A stretch of 64,000 bases of DNA, from positions 3,224,001 through 3,288,000 of the forward strand of contig NZ_CP015225.1 of the NCBI RefSeq assembly GCF_001623525.1, read 5' to 3'. The notes beneath the pieces were generated by a model that was not told the origin of the DNA, searched no databases, and saw nothing but the letters and a program-made list of their open reading frames with translations. The first letter of the stretch is position 1. Every line of letters begins with the position of its first letter. Made by a program: the position numbers and the translations under genes. Of the stretch, positions 27,800-37,339 are shown piece by piece. The stretch comes from Pseudomonas fluorescens (GTDB lineage: Bacteria > Pseudomonadota > Gammaproteobacteria > Pseudomonadales > Pseudomonadaceae).

Positions 27800-28741
27800 A
27801 TGGCTGATTCCGCTTTTTTCTGCACCCTGTCCCACGAAGGCGTCCTCGCGGTCCGCGGCGTGGATGCCAGCAAATTCCTGCAAGGCCAATTGACCTGCAA
27901 CCTCGACTACTTGAGCGACAGACGAGCCAGCCTCGGCGCCCGCTGCACCCAGAAAGGCCGGATGCAATCGAGCTTCCGCATTTTGCTCGAAGGTGACGGC
28001 GTGTTGATGGCCATGGCCGCCGAACTGCTCGAACCGCAACTGGCCGACTTGAAAAAATATGCCGTGTTCTCCAAATCCAAGCTCACCAACGAAAGTGCGG
28101 CCTGGGTTCGCTTCGGCCTGGAAAACGCCGACAAGGCGCTCACCGACCTGGGTCTCGAACTGCCGAGCGACACCGACAGCGTGGCTCGCCATGAAGCCTT
28201 GATCGCCATCCGCGTATCTCCCGGTCGCGCCGAATTGTGGGCCCCTGCCGAACAGGCACAGACGCTGCGAACCCGCCTGGGCGCAGAACTGGCCGAAGCG
28301 GACCTGAACCCCTGGCTGCTGGGCCAGATCCGCGCCGGAATCGGCCAGGTCATGCCGGCCACCCGCGAACTGTTCATCCCACAGATGCTCAACCTGCAAG
28401 CCGTCGGCGGCGTGAGTTTCAAGAAAGGCTGCTACACCGGCCAGGAAATCGTCGCCCGCATGCAATACCTGGGCAAGCTCAAGCGACGCCTGTATCGCCT
28501 GCAACTGGACGCCAGCGAACTGCCGGAACCCGGCACAGCGCTGTTCTCCCCCACGCATGGCAGTTCCATTGGCGAAGTGGTGATTGCCGCCCGCGGCGAA
28601 GGAAATATTGAACTGCTGGCAGTATTGCAGGCCGAAGCAGCAGAAGATGACAATCTGCACCTCGGCGCCTTGGAAGGCCCACGCCTTCAACTGTTGGACC
28701 TGCCTTACGAACTGGATCGCGACCGCGAAATCCAGCGCTGA
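27800..28741 (+). CDS. ygfZ: folate-binding protein YgfZ (Fe-S cluster maturation)
   Basis: 313 residues, GcvT-like fold, with the YgfZ signature KGCYTGQEIVARMQYLGK near residue 215; the Cys is required in E. coli. It supports repair or assembly of Fe-S enzymes through tetrahydrofolate. Divergent from sdhE-ygfX, as in many gammaproteobacteria, and followed 35 bp later by the HDOD gene. Confidence 0.93.
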   Translation: MADSAFFCTLSHEGVLAVRGVDASKFLQGQLTCNLDYLSDRRASLGARCTQKGRMQSSFRILLEGDGVLMAMAAELLEPQLADLKKYAVFSKSKLTNESAAWVRFGLENADKALTDLGLELPSDTDSVARHEALIAIRVSPGRAELWAPAEQAQTLRTRLGAELAEADLNPWLLGQIRAGIGQVMPATRELFIPQMLNLQAVGGVSFKKGCYTGQEIVARMQYLGKLKRRLYRLQLDASELPEPGTALFSPTHGSSIGEVVIAARGEGNIELLAVLQAEAAEDDNLHLGALEGPRLQLLDLPYELDRDREIQR

Positions 28742-28776
28742 TCGCAGCATTTGCCGCAATACCCTAGAGAACCGAA

Positions 28777-29598
28777 ATGAGCGATTTGGCGGATAAGGTC
28801 CAACGGGATTTGGTGCAAGCCATCGATAACGACGACTTGGTTCTGCCGACATTACCGGAAGTGGCCCTGCAGATTCGCCGGGCCGCCGAAGACCCGGAAA
28901 TCAGCGTCAGCAACCTGAGCAAAGTGATCGGCCGCGATACGGCCCTCTCGGCACGCCTGATAAAGGTGGTCAACAGCCCACTGCTGCGCGCCACGCAGGA
29001 AGTCACCGACCTGCACACGGCCATCACTCGATTGGGCGTCAACTACAGCAGCAACCTGGCCATCGGCCTGGTCATGGAGCAAATTTTCCACGCCCGCTCC
29101 GAGGTGGTGGAACTGAAGATGCGCGAGGTCTGGGGAAAGAGCCTGGAGATCGCCGGCGTCAGCTATGCGCTGTGTCGCGGTTACACCCAACTCAAGCCCG
29201 ACCAGGCCGCGTTGGGTGGGCTGGTGCACCAGATCGGCGTGTTGCCGATCCTGACGTATGCGCAAGACAACAATGAATTGCTGTCGGACCCGGTCAGCCT
29301 CAACCACGTCATCGAAACGATTCACCCGGTGCTGGGGGACAAACTACTTAGCGTCTGGGAATTTCCGGAGCGGTTGGTGAAGCTGCCGGGGCTGTATCTG
29401 GATTTCACCCGGGATTCCAAGCAAATCGATTATGTCGACCTGGTGCAGGTCGCGGCGCTGTATTGCTACAAGGACACTGATCACCCGCTCAGCCGAATTG
29501 ATGTGTTTTCAGTCCCGGCTTTCAAGAAACTGGGGATTGACCCGGACAACAAGGCCCGCTGCGTGGATATCGAAGAAGCGCGGTCGATGTTTTATTAA
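28777..29598 (+). CDS. HDOD-domain protein
   Basis: 273 residues. The HDOD core covers about 20-215 (LPTLPEVALQIRRAAEDPEI, then SNLSKVIGRDTALSARLIKV). HDOD domains are HD-related but lack the full metal triad and act as signalling scaffolds in motility and stress regulation. No second domain is seen. Short gap after ygfZ suggests co-transcription. Confidence 0.88.
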   Translation: MSDLADKVQRDLVQAIDNDDLVLPTLPEVALQIRRAAEDPEISVSNLSKVIGRDTALSARLIKVVNSPLLRATQEVTDLHTAITRLGVNYSSNLAIGLVMEQIFHARSEVVELKMREVWGKSLEIAGVSYALCRGYTQLKPDQAALGGLVHQIGVLPILTYAQDNNELLSDPVSLNHVIETIHPVLGDKLLSVWEFPERLVKLPGLYLDFTRDSKQIDYVDLVQVAALYCYKDTDHPLSRIDVFSVPAFKKLGIDPDNKARCVDIEEARSMFY

Positions 29599-29670
29599 GC
29601 CCAGCCTGACAACCAGGAAATCTGGGCCAGATGCTGACCTGAACAGACACACCGCAGTGATAGCAAATCC

Positions 29671-29713
29671 TGGGGCGCTACGCGCCCAACGGGGATAAAT
29701 CCCCTCGCCACAA
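29671..29713. repeat. single REP half-unit (GGGGATAAATCCCCTCGCCA type)
   Basis: One palindromic unit CGGGGATAAATCCCCTCGCC with its usual GCGCCCAA lead, between the convergent HDOD and tctE genes. Same sequence type as the pair at 49232. No mate is seen. Confidence 0.7.
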
Positions 29714-29730
29714 CAGTGTTCGGCCTTGGC

Positions 29731-31122
29731 TCAATCTGAACCTGGGATAAAACTCACCCGCACCTTCAACCCCCGCTCCTGCCCATCATGCAAGGTAATC
29801 TGCGCCAAGTGGGCACGGCAGATTTCACCCACGATCGCCAACCCCAGGCCGGAGCCGGCCACTTGCTGGTTGCGTCGATAGAAGCGCTCGAACACCCGAT
29901 CCCGCTCGTGCAGCGGAATGCCGGGGCCATCGTCCTCGACCTCCAGCACGGCCGGCGCAGAAACCCGCAGGATTACATTGCCGCCCGATGGGGTATGGGC
30001 CAGGGCGTTGTCCACCAGGTTGCTCAACAACTCGTTCAACAAGGTCGGCTCGCCCCGCAACCACACAGGCTCGTCGGCTTCCAGGGCCAGCGCCACCCCT
30101 CGGGCATGGGCCAGCGGGGCCATGGCCATGCCCAACTCACGAGCCAACTGGCTGAGATCAAGCAGTTGCGCGCCGCCCTCGGCAATGGCCCGGGCGCCGT
30201 TTTCCACACGCGCCAAGGACAGCAATTGGTTAGCCAGGTGGGTTAACCGGTCAGTACCTTGGGCCGCAGTTTCCAGGGTTTCACGCCAGGTCGCCGGTTC
30301 GCTGGCTCGCAAACCCAGCTCAAGGCGGGCCTTGAGTGCAGCCAAGGGCGTGCGCAGCTCATGGGCGGCATCAGCGATGAACTGCGCCTGACGCTCGAAC
30401 TGCCCGCGCAGACGCTCGGTGAAATGGTTGAGGGCGCGCACCAGCGGCCAGAGTTCATGCTGCACTTCCACCAGGGGCAATGGCCGCAGGTCATCCGACT
30501 GGCGCTCTTCCACCGCCGTGCGCAAGCGTTCCAACGGGCGCAATGCCGCGCTGACTGCAAACCACACCAACAGCAGCGCGCCCACGGCCAGCATGCCCAG
30601 GCGCAACAGCGTGTCGGCCATCAGCCCGCGGGCCATGCTGACCCGCGCCTCTTCGGTCTCCGCTACACGAATTTCCGCCATGCCGTTCATGTTCGGCTCG
30701 CTCACGGCCTTGAGCAGGCTCACCACCCGCACGTTCTGGCCCTGATAGCGAGCGTTGTAAAAGCGCGCCAGGGCTGGGTAATCGTCCGTGCGCGGCGTGC
30801 CGGGCGGCGGACCGGGGAGGTTTTCATAGCCGGAAATCAGCTTCTTGTCGATGTCATTGACCTGGTAATAAATGCGTCCGGCGCTGTCGTAGGCGAAAGT
30901 ATCCAGGGCCACGTAGGGCACATCCGCACTGAGGCTGCCGTCACGCGCCGAAAGGCCCGCTGCGATGGTCCTGGCCGAAGCCAGCAGGGTCCGATCGTAG
31001 GCGGTGTCGGCAGCCTCGCGACCGTTCCAATAGGCGCTCAAGCCGCTGGCGAGCATCAATACCACCAGCAGCAGCGCGAGGTTGCGAAGCAGCCGCCAGC
31101 GCAGACTGTCGGGCTTATGCAT
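29731..31122 (-). CDS. tctE: sensor histidine kinase TctE-like
   Basis: 463 residues. TM1 at about 12-30, a periplasmic sensor of about 140 residues, TM2 at about 170-190, then a HisKA segment with FIADAAHELRTPLAALKARL (phospho-acceptor His near 252) and the ATPase boxes NLVDNALAHT, DDGPGIP and GSGLGLAIV. It overlaps the upstream tctD gene by 8 bp. In Pseudomonas TctDE controls the divergent tripartite tricarboxylate transporter; the same arrangement is present here. Confidence 0.9.
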   Translation of the reverse strand: MHKPDSLRWRLLRNLALLLVVLMLASGLSAYWNGREAADTAYDRTLLASARTIAAGLSARDGSLSADVPYVALDTFAYDSAGRIYYQVNDIDKKLISGYENLPGPPPGTPRTDDYPALARFYNARYQGQNVRVVSLLKAVSEPNMNGMAEIRVAETEEARVSMARGLMADTLLRLGMLAVGALLLVWFAVSAALRPLERLRTAVEERQSDDLRPLPLVEVQHELWPLVRALNHFTERLRGQFERQAQFIADAAHELRTPLAALKARLELGLRASEPATWRETLETAAQGTDRLTHLANQLLSLARVENGARAIAEGGAQLLDLSQLARELGMAMAPLAHARGVALALEADEPVWLRGEPTLLNELLSNLVDNALAHTPSGGNVILRVSAPAVLEVEDDGPGIPLHERDRVFERFYRRNQQVAGSGLGLAIVGEICRAHLAQITLHDGQERGLKVRVSFIPGSD

Positions 31123-31786
31123 TGCGATTTTCCAGCAGGTAGCCCAGGCCGCGGAACGTCACGATCGCCACCGCATGACCATCGAGTTTCTTGCGTAAGC
31201 GATGGACGTAGATTTCGATGGCGTCGGGGCTGGCCTCTTCGTCCAGGCCGAACACCTGGGCCGCCAGTTGCTCCTTGCTCATCACCCGCCCCGGCCGGGC
31301 GATCAATGCCTCCAGCACGGCTTGCTCACGGGACGTCAGCGTCAACAGTTCATCGTCGAGGGTAAACCGGCGGGTGTCCAGGTCATAGACCAGCCCGCCA
31401 CAGCGCTGCTGGCGCTCGCCGCCCAGTACGCTGCGGCGCAGCAGGGCCTTGACCCGGGCCTCCAGCTCAGTGAGTTCGAATGGCTTGGCCAGATAGTCGT
31501 CGGCACCGAGGTTGAGGCCGTGGACGCGGTCCTTGACGTCGCTGCGGGCAGTCAACATCAGCACGGGCAAAGTCTTGCCGCGAGCCCGCAAACGCGCCAG
31601 CACCTCGAAACCGTCCATGCGCGGCAGCCCGACATCCAGGACCGCCACGGCGTACTCCTCGCTGCTCAAGGCCAGGTCGGCCGCGACGCCGTCGTGCAGC
31701 ACGTCCACGGTCAAACCGGCACTCTTGAGCGCTTGGGCAACGCTTTCGGCGAGCTGCAGATGGTCTTCGACGAGCAGAACACGCAT
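31115..31786 (-). CDS. tctD: response regulator TctD-like (OmpR family)
   Basis: 223 residues: receiver domain with phosphorylatable Asp in VAVLDVGLPRMDG near residue 51 and Lys in LAKPFELTEL near 102, then an OmpR/PhoB winged helix with IEIYVHRLRKKLDG. Divergent from tctCBA across about 425 bp, so the target promoter is probably in that gap. Confidence 0.92.
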   Translation of the reverse strand: MRVLLVEDHLQLAESVAQALKSAGLTVDVLHDGVAADLALSSEEYAVAVLDVGLPRMDGFEVLARLRARGKTLPVLMLTARSDVKDRVHGLNLGADDYLAKPFELTELEARVKALLRRSVLGGERQQRCGGLVYDLDTRRFTLDDELLTLTSREQAVLEALIARPGRVMSKEQLAAQVFGLDEEASPDAIEIYVHRLRKKLDGHAVAIVTFRGLGYLLENRNA

Positions 31787-32025
31787 GGGTTTTTCCTCGA
31801 TTCAGGGATGGCCGACGCCATTCTTTGGCGCGGAGTTTACAGCCGCATCCGCCACTGTGAAGCCAAAAAACACGCTGAAAGCTTTTGAAAGGTTAGCGAA
31901 AGGTTGGGCCGTTAGAGTCCCTTTACGGATAGTTTCGACTGACCGTCGCGGCGCCCGATCGCGAATGAAAAATGCCACGAAGCATTTTCGTCCTGAATAA
32001 GAAGAATAAAAGCGGAGTATTCACC

Positions 32026-32148
32026 ATGCTGTCCATGCAGCTACAGGCCCCAGCGCCTGCTCGCCCTTCTCGCTTCAACCAGACCGCCTTGGGCGGTGTC
32101 GCCCTGCATCCAATCCCGGTAATGACCTGCGCGCCCCGTCAGCGATGA
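32026..32148 (+). CDS. possible 40-residue leader peptide upstream of tctC
   Basis: An ATG with GCGGAG 8 bp upstream opens a 40-codon frame (MLSMQLQAPAPARPSRFNQ, then TALGGVALHPIPV and onward) that ends 64 bp before tctC. It is Ala/Pro-rich with no signal or domain. It could be a translated leader that couples to tctC, or a chance frame; the ribosome-binding site is its only strong support. The 240 bp between it and tctD should hold the divergent promoters. Confidence 0.4.
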   Translation: MLSMQLQAPAPARPSRFNQTALGGVALHPIPVMTCAPRQR

Positions 32149-32188
32149 CTTGGGCGGGGTCCGTCAACGACACATTTTCACCACGCAT

Positions 32189-32196
32189 AACAACAA
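32189..32196 (+). promoter_or_regulatory. Crc/Hfq catabolite-repression (CA) motif near the tctC start
   Basis: AACAACAA, matching AAnAAnAA, 16 bp before the tctC ATG and abutting its ribosome-binding site. Such sites let Hfq/Crc block translation when preferred carbon sources are present. This fits a tricarboxylate uptake operon. Confidence 0.65.
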
Positions 32197-32212
32197 TCCT
32201 GTGGAGACAACA

Positions 32213-33205
32213 ATGAACCTTTCCCTGCGTAAAGTAGCCCTGGCCGCCGGATGCCTGATGTTCGCCGGGCAGTTGCTCGCCGCTGATCCATCCAAAGAGC
32301 CCAAGCGCCCCGAATGCATCGCCCCAGCCTCTCCCGGCGGCGGTTTTGACCTGACCTGCAAACTGGCGCAAAGCGCGCTGGTCAATCAAAAACTGCTGAC
32401 CAAACCGATGCGCGTCACCTACATGCCAGGCGGCGTCGGCGCAGTGGCCTACAACGCAGTCGTCGCTCAGCGTCCGGCCGACGCTGGCACGCTGGTGGCC
32501 TGGTCCAGCGGCTCGTTGCTGAACCTGGCCCAGGGCAAGTTCGGTCGTTTCGATGAAAGCGCCGTGCGCTGGCTGGCCGCCGTCGGCACCAGCTATGGCG
32601 CCATCGCCGTGAAAAGCGATTCCCCCTACAAGAACCTCGACGATCTGGTACAGGCCCTGAAGAAAGACCCGGGCTCCGTGGTCATCGGCTCTGGCGGCAC
32701 CGTCGGCAGCCAGGACTGGATGCAGACCGCCCTGATCGCCAAGGCCGCCGGCATCAACCCGCGCGACCTGCGTTACGTGGCCCTCGAAGGCGGCGGTGAG
32801 ATCGCCACCGCGCTGCTGGGCGGCCACATACAGGTCGGCAGTACCGACATTTCCGACTCCATGCCTCACATCCAGAGCGGCGACATGCGCCTGCTGGCCG
32901 TGTTTGCCGAGAAGCGTATCGACGAGCCGGAGATGAAAGACATTCCAACCGCGAAAGAACAAGGCTACGACATTGTCTGGCCGGTGGTTCGTGGCTTCTA
33001 CCTCGGGCCAAAAGTCAGCGACGAAGACTACGCCTGGTGGAAGGACGCGTTCGACAAGCTGCTGGCCTCCGAAGAGTTCGCCAAGCTGCGTGACCAGCGT
33101 GAGCTGTTCCCGTTCGCCATGACCGGCCCGGAACTGGATGCCTATGTGAAGAAACAAGTGGCTGATTACAAGGTGCTGGCCAAAGAGTTCGGCCTGATCC
33201 AGTAA
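32213..33205 (+). CDS. tctC: tripartite tricarboxylate transporter substrate-binding protein TctC
   Basis: 330 residues from the ATG at 32213; a signal peptide (LRKVALAAGCLMFAGQLLA) is directly followed by the TctC hallmark PECIAPASPGGGFDLTCKLA near residue 33. Binds a citrate-like tricarboxylate in the periplasm and delivers it to TctAB. First gene of tctC-tctB-tctA-abrB; divergent from tctDE. The upstream extension of the frame to 32150 is rejected because it would displace the signal peptide. Confidence 0.93.
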   Translation: MNLSLRKVALAAGCLMFAGQLLAADPSKEPKRPECIAPASPGGGFDLTCKLAQSALVNQKLLTKPMRVTYMPGGVGAVAYNAVVAQRPADAGTLVAWSSGSLLNLAQGKFGRFDESAVRWLAAVGTSYGAIAVKSDSPYKNLDDLVQALKKDPGSVVIGSGGTVGSQDWMQTALIAKAAGINPRDLRYVALEGGGEIATALLGGHIQVGSTDISDSMPHIQSGDMRLLAVFAEKRIDEPEMKDIPTAKEQGYDIVWPVVRGFYLGPKVSDEDYAWWKDAFDKLLASEEFAKLRDQRELFPFAMTGPELDAYVKKQVADYKVLAKEFGLIQ

Positions 33206-33260
33206 CCGTCTCTGTTCTCGCGGCGGCGCCGGCACTGTCGGCGCCGCCCAGGAGTTAGTC

Positions 33261-33722
33261 ATGCTCACCATCCAACGTATTTTTGCCGCGGTGCTGCTAC
33301 TGGCCTGTATCGGCCTGGCACTGATGGCCTGGCCCTATCAAGCGGCCTTTTCCTACGAACCGGTCGGCCCGCGCGCCTTTCCCTTGCTGATGCTCGGGCT
33401 GATGGGGCTGGCATTGCTGTACATGCTGTTTCGCCCGACGCCCATCGTGCATAGCGACGAAGACCCGCACCTGGACCGCGAAACCTTGCAGAAAATCGGT
33501 ATCTGCGTGGTGCTGCTGCTGGTCTTCGCCGGCACCTTCGAACCCTTGGGCTTCATTCTTGCCAGCATCCTGATCGGCGTGCCGATGGCGCGCCTTTACG
33601 GCGGTCGCTGGGTGCCCAGCGTGGTGATCATCAGCCTGATGGCCATCGGTCTTTACCTGTTGTTCGACAAGCTGATGGACGTGCCGCTGCCCCTGGGCCT
33701 GCTCGACGTCCTGGAGAATTGA
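33261..33722 (+). CDS. tctB: tripartite tricarboxylate transporter small membrane subunit TctB
   Basis: 153 residues with four membrane helices, the normal TctB (DUF1468) size. Forms the membrane unit with TctA. It ends 1 bp before the tctA ATG, so translation is coupled. Confidence 0.9.
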   Translation: MLTIQRIFAAVLLLACIGLALMAWPYQAAFSYEPVGPRAFPLLMLGLMGLALLYMLFRPTPIVHSDEDPHLDRETLQKIGICVVLLLVFAGTFEPLGFILASILIGVPMARLYGGRWVPSVVIISLMAIGLYLLFDKLMDVPLPLGLLDVLEN

Positions 33723-33723
33723 T

Positions 33724-35238
33724 ATGGATACCCTGAATTATCTCGGCCAGGGTTTTGGCGTTGCACTGACCCCCTACAACCTCGTCACAGCACTGACCGG
33801 CACCCTGATCGGCACCGTGGTCGGCCTGCTGCCGGGCCTGGGCCCGATCAACGGCGTGGCGCTGCTGATCCCGATTGCCTTTGCCCTGGGGCTGCCGCCG
33901 GAATCGGCGCTGATCCTGCTGGCCGCGGTGTACCTGGGTTGCGAATACGGCGGACGTATCAGCTCGATCCTGCTCAACATCCCGGGTGAAGCTTCCACCG
34001 TGATGACCACCCTCGATGGCTATCCAATGGCCCGCCAAGGCCTGGCCGGCGTGGCGTTGTCGCTGTCGGCGTGGAGTTCGTTCATCGGCGCGTTCATCGC
34101 CACCTGCGGCATGGTGTTGTTCGCACCGTTGCTGGCCAAATGGGCGATTGCCTTCGGGCCGGCGGAATATTTCGTCCTGATGGTGTTCGCCATTGTCTGC
34201 CTCGGCGGCATGGCCGGCGACCGACCGCTCAAGACCTTCATCGCGGCGCTGATCGGCCTGTTCCTGTCCAGTGTCGGGATCGACGCCAACAGCGGCGTGT
34301 ACCGTTTCACCGGGGACAACATCCACTTGACCGACGGCATCCAGTTCGTCGTGCTGGTGCTGGGCCTGTTCTCCATCAGCGAAATCCTGTTGCTGCTGGA
34401 AAAAACCCATCGCGGCCAGGAGGCGGTGAAAGCTACCGGGCGAATGATGTTCAACTTCAAGGAAGCCGCGTCGGTCTTCACTGTGAACCTGCGCTGCGGC
34501 GTGCTCGGTTTCATCATGGGCGTGCTGCCGGGTGCTGGTGCGACCCTGGCCAGTGCCGTGGCCTATATGACGGAAAAACGCATTGCCGGCGCCGGTGGCT
34601 CGTTCGGCCAGGGCGACAAGCGCGGCCTCGCCGCCCCGGAAACAGCCATCGGTGGCGCGGCCTGCGGTGCGCTGGTGCCAATGCTGACCCTCGGTGTTCC
34701 CGGCTCGGGCACCACCGCGGTGATGATCGGCGCGCTGTCGCTGTACAACATCACGCCCGGTCCACTGCTGTTCCAGCAACAGCCGGACATCGTCTGGGGC
34801 CTGATCGCGTCGTTGTTCGTCGCCAACATCATGCTGGTGATCCTCAACATCCCGATGATCCGCATCTTCACCCGGATCCTGGCGGTGCCGAACTGGGCGC
34901 TGGTTCCGGTCATCGCGATCATCACCGGGATCGGTGTCTATGCGGTGCATGCCACCACGTTCGACCTGTTCCTGATGATCGGTATCGGCATCTTCGGCTA
35001 TATCCTGCGCAAGCTGGACTTCCCGCTGTCGCCAGTGCTGCTGGGCTTCATCCTCGGTGGCCTGATGGAGCAGAACCTGCGGCGTGCGCTGTCGATTTCC
35101 AACGGTGCACTGGAGATCCTCTGGTCGAGCCCGATCACGTTCGGCTGCTGGATCCTGACAGCGATCATGCTGTTCATGCCATTGCTGCGAATCTGGCGCC
35201 GCCGCGCCGCTCAACGTCGCGCCCTGGCCAATGTCTGA
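33724..35238 (+). CDS. tctA: tripartite tricarboxylate transporter large membrane subunit TctA
   Basis: 504 residues, about 11-12 helices. The glycine-rich signatures GLLPGLGPINGVALLIP (~35-51) and GVLPGAGATLASAVAYM (~265) are typical of TctA permeases, which run on an ion gradient. The last 8 bp overlap the next gene, encoding an AbrB-family permease. A 527-codon antisense frame covers it but is a codon-bias shadow. Confidence 0.94.
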   Translation: MDTLNYLGQGFGVALTPYNLVTALTGTLIGTVVGLLPGLGPINGVALLIPIAFALGLPPESALILLAAVYLGCEYGGRISSILLNIPGEASTVMTTLDGYPMARQGLAGVALSLSAWSSFIGAFIATCGMVLFAPLLAKWAIAFGPAEYFVLMVFAIVCLGGMAGDRPLKTFIAALIGLFLSSVGIDANSGVYRFTGDNIHLTDGIQFVVLVLGLFSISEILLLLEKTHRGQEAVKATGRMMFNFKEAASVFTVNLRCGVLGFIMGVLPGAGATLASAVAYMTEKRIAGAGGSFGQGDKRGLAAPETAIGGAACGALVPMLTLGVPGSGTTAVMIGALSLYNITPGPLLFQQQPDIVWGLIASLFVANIMLVILNIPMIRIFTRILAVPNWALVPVIAIITGIGVYAVHATTFDLFLMIGIGIFGYILRKLDFPLSPVLLGFILGGLMEQNLRRALSISNGALEILWSSPITFGCWILTAIMLFMPLLRIWRRRAAQRRALANV

Positions 35239-36271
35239 GGCGACATTCAGACAATGGTGGGGAACACCGCTGGTCGGCCTGGCCGGCGGTTACCTGGCCA
35301 GCCTGATCGGCTGGCCTTTGCCCTGGATGGTCGGTTCGTTGCTGGCGATCATCCTGGTGCGCTGTCTTACGCCGTGGCAACTGATGGAAATCCCCGGCGG
35401 CCGTAAGTGCGGCCAATGGGTGGTGGGCATCGGTATCGGCCTGCACTTCACTCCTGTGGTGATGGAGCAGGTGCTGAGCCACTTCGGCCTGATCTTCTTC
35501 GGCGCGCTGATCACCAGCGTGTCCAGCGTGGTGAGTGTCTGGCTCATGCGTCGCACTGGCGAGGAGCGCGCCACCGCGTTCTTCTCGAGCATGCCGGGCG
35601 GTTCCGGCGAAATGGTCAACCTCGGTGCCCGCAACGGCGCGGACCTTAGTCGTGTTGCAGCAGGCCAGAGCCTGCGGGTGCTGGTGGTAGTGCTGTGCGT
35701 GCCGGCAGCCTTCAAGTACCTGTTGGGCGAAGGCTCGCCGGTGCAACACGCCACGACGGTGGACTGGCTGTGGCTGGCGATCCTGTTCCCGGCGGGCGCC
35801 CTGCTCGCCTGGGTCTGGGAGCGATTGCGCCAACCCAACCCCTGGTTGTTCGGACCCTTGCTGGTAAGTGCGGCGGTGAGCGTCGGTTGGGACCTGCACA
35901 TCGGCCTGCCCAACGGCGCCAGCCAGGTCGGCCAGTGGTTGATCGGCAGCGGATTGGGTTGTCATTTCAACCGGCAGTTCTTTCGTCGGGCGCCGTCGTT
36001 CATGGGGCGTACCCTGATCGGCACGGTGTTGACGATGCTGATCGCCACGCTTGCAGCCCTAGGCTTGAGCACCTTGACCCATCTGGATCTACGTTCACTG
36101 ACACTCGGTATGATGCCCGGCGGCATCGCGGAAATGAGCCTGACGGCGGAAACATTGCAACTGTCAGTGCCATTGGTGACAGCGTTGCAGGTGATGCGAT
36201 TGCTGTTTGTGTTGTTTCTGGCGGAGCCGTTGTTCAGGTATTGGATGCGCAAGCCGGGTTCGGACTTATAG
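35231..36271 (+). CDS. AbrB-family (ammonia monooxygenase-like) membrane protein
   Basis: 346 residues, about nine or ten helices in two similar halves (LPWMVGSLLAIILVRCL, MPGGSGEMVNLGARNGAD, and later MMPGGIAEMSLTAETL), the duplicated AbrB/PF05145 fold. The name is historical and unrelated to the Bacillus regulator; function is unknown. It is translationally coupled to tctA (8 bp overlap), so a role in exporting or handling the same organic acids is a reasonable inference. Confidence 0.83.
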   Translation: MSEATFRQWWGTPLVGLAGGYLASLIGWPLPWMVGSLLAIILVRCLTPWQLMEIPGGRKCGQWVVGIGIGLHFTPVVMEQVLSHFGLIFFGALITSVSSVVSVWLMRRTGEERATAFFSSMPGGSGEMVNLGARNGADLSRVAAGQSLRVLVVVLCVPAAFKYLLGEGSPVQHATTVDWLWLAILFPAGALLAWVWERLRQPNPWLFGPLLVSAAVSVGWDLHIGLPNGASQVGQWLIGSGLGCHFNRQFFRRAPSFMGRTLIGTVLTMLIATLAALGLSTLTHLDLRSLTLGMMPGGIAEMSLTAETLQLSVPLVTALQVMRLLFVLFLAEPLFRYWMRKPGSDL

Positions 36272-36283
36272 ACCAAGTTGCCT

Positions 36284-36312
36284 TCATCGCGAGCAAGCTC
36301 ACTCCCACAGGG
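36284..36312. repeat. single REP half-unit (CATCGCGAGCAAGCTC type)
   Basis: One palindromic unit, slightly diverged (GCTCACTCCC), after the AbrB gene and 34 bp before a REP doublet of the other sequence type. Confidence 0.7.
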
Positions 36313-36346
36313 ACTTCGGTCGAGCTCCAATTTCGGCTTCACACAA

Positions 36347-36468
36347 TGTGGCGAGGGAGCTTGCTCCCGCTGGCCTGCGAAGCAGGCCTCTGCATTTTTT
36401 CAGCCGGACCGCATGATCCGATTTTGCGACTGCTGCGCAGCCGAGCGGGAGCAAGCTCCCTCGCCACG
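36347..36468. repeat. REP doublet (REPIN-like), GTGGCGAGGGAGC type
   Basis: Inverted pair with a longer spacer than the copies at 2439 and 7192. It lies between the convergent AbrB and ung genes, where it may act as a shared transcript end. Confidence 0.82.
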
Positions 36469-36515
36469 GGTTGTGGGTGGTTTGGGCTCGCGATGAAGCC
36501 CTGACTGCCGACCAC

Positions 36516-37208
36516 TTAAAGCGGCGGCAACCGCCAATCAATAGGCGCCTCGCCATGTTGCTCAAGGAACTTGTTGGCCCGACTGAAATGCCCGCACCCC
36601 AGAAAACCCCGATAAGCCGACAACGGTGACGGGTGAACCGAGGTCAGCACCAAGTGCTTGGTAGCGTCGATCAGTTTCTGCTTGCTCTGGGCATGGGCGC
36701 CCCATAACAGGAAGACCAGGTTCTGCTGGTGTTCGCTGACCACTTCGATGACCCGGTCGGTGAAATGCTGCCAGCCCTTGCCTGCGTGGGCGTTGGCGTT
36801 GGCACGCTCCACGGTCATGGTAGTGTTGAGCAGCAACACGCCTTGGTCGGCCCAGCTTTGCAGATAGCCGTGGTTGGGAATATCGATGTTCAGATCGCGC
36901 TTCAACTCCTTGTAGATATTGACCAGCGACGGCGGCGCCGGCACACCCGGTTGCACCGAGAAACACAAGCCATGGGCCTGGCCCGGGCCGTGATACGGAT
37001 CCTGGCCGAGGATCACCACCTTGACCTTGTCCAGCGGTGTGGAATTGAGGGCATTGAAAATCAGCGGTGCCGGTGGATAAATTTCCTTGCCGGCGGCGTA
37101 CTCCCGACGTAGGAATTCGCGCAACTCCGCCATGTAGGGCTGGTCGAACTCGGCACGCAGTGCCTGCTTCCAGCTCGGTTCGAGTTTGATACGGTCGTCG
37201 GCAGTCAT
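36516..37208 (-). CDS. ung: uracil-DNA glycosylase
   Basis: 230 residues from the ATG at 37208; the frame to 37307 adds an unrelated leader. The catalytic motif [17 protein letters not shown] near residue 65 (Asp activates water) and the DNA-intercalation loop [12 protein letters not shown] near 187 are intact. Removes uracil from DNA in base excision repair. It stands alone, divergent from the enoyl-CoA hydratase-family gene. Confidence 0.96.
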   Translation of the reverse strand: MTADDRIKLEPSWKQALRAEFDQPYMAELREFLRREYAAGKEIYPPAPLIFNALNSTPLDKVKVVILGQDPYHGPGQAHGLCFSVQPGVPAPPSLVNIYKELKRDLNIDIPNHGYLQSWADQGVLLLNTTMTVERANANAHAGKGWQHFTDRVIEVVSEHQQNLVFLLWGAHAQSKQKLIDATKHLVLTSVHPSPLSAYRGFLGCGHFSRANKFLEQHGEAPIDWRLPPL

Positions 37209-37339
37209 GGTTGCATCCGGTAAAAACAATGGGCGCACCCTAGGAAAGCCTACATGGCTTGTCAATTGATCTGACGCAGAACCAGCACTTTCCCACGCAG
37301 CGGTCATACTGAGTATTCAAATTTCTGATCGAGGTCACG

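Noticed and set aside
33631..35214. 527-codon minus-strand frame over tctA
   Set aside because: The translation is Gln/His/Asp/Arg-rich with no domain, and it is the exact antisense of a well-supported permease gene; a GC-rich codon-bias shadow.
34071..35306. 411-codon plus-strand frame within tctA in another register
   Set aside because: Arg/Pro/His-rich, no membrane segments, fully inside tctA.
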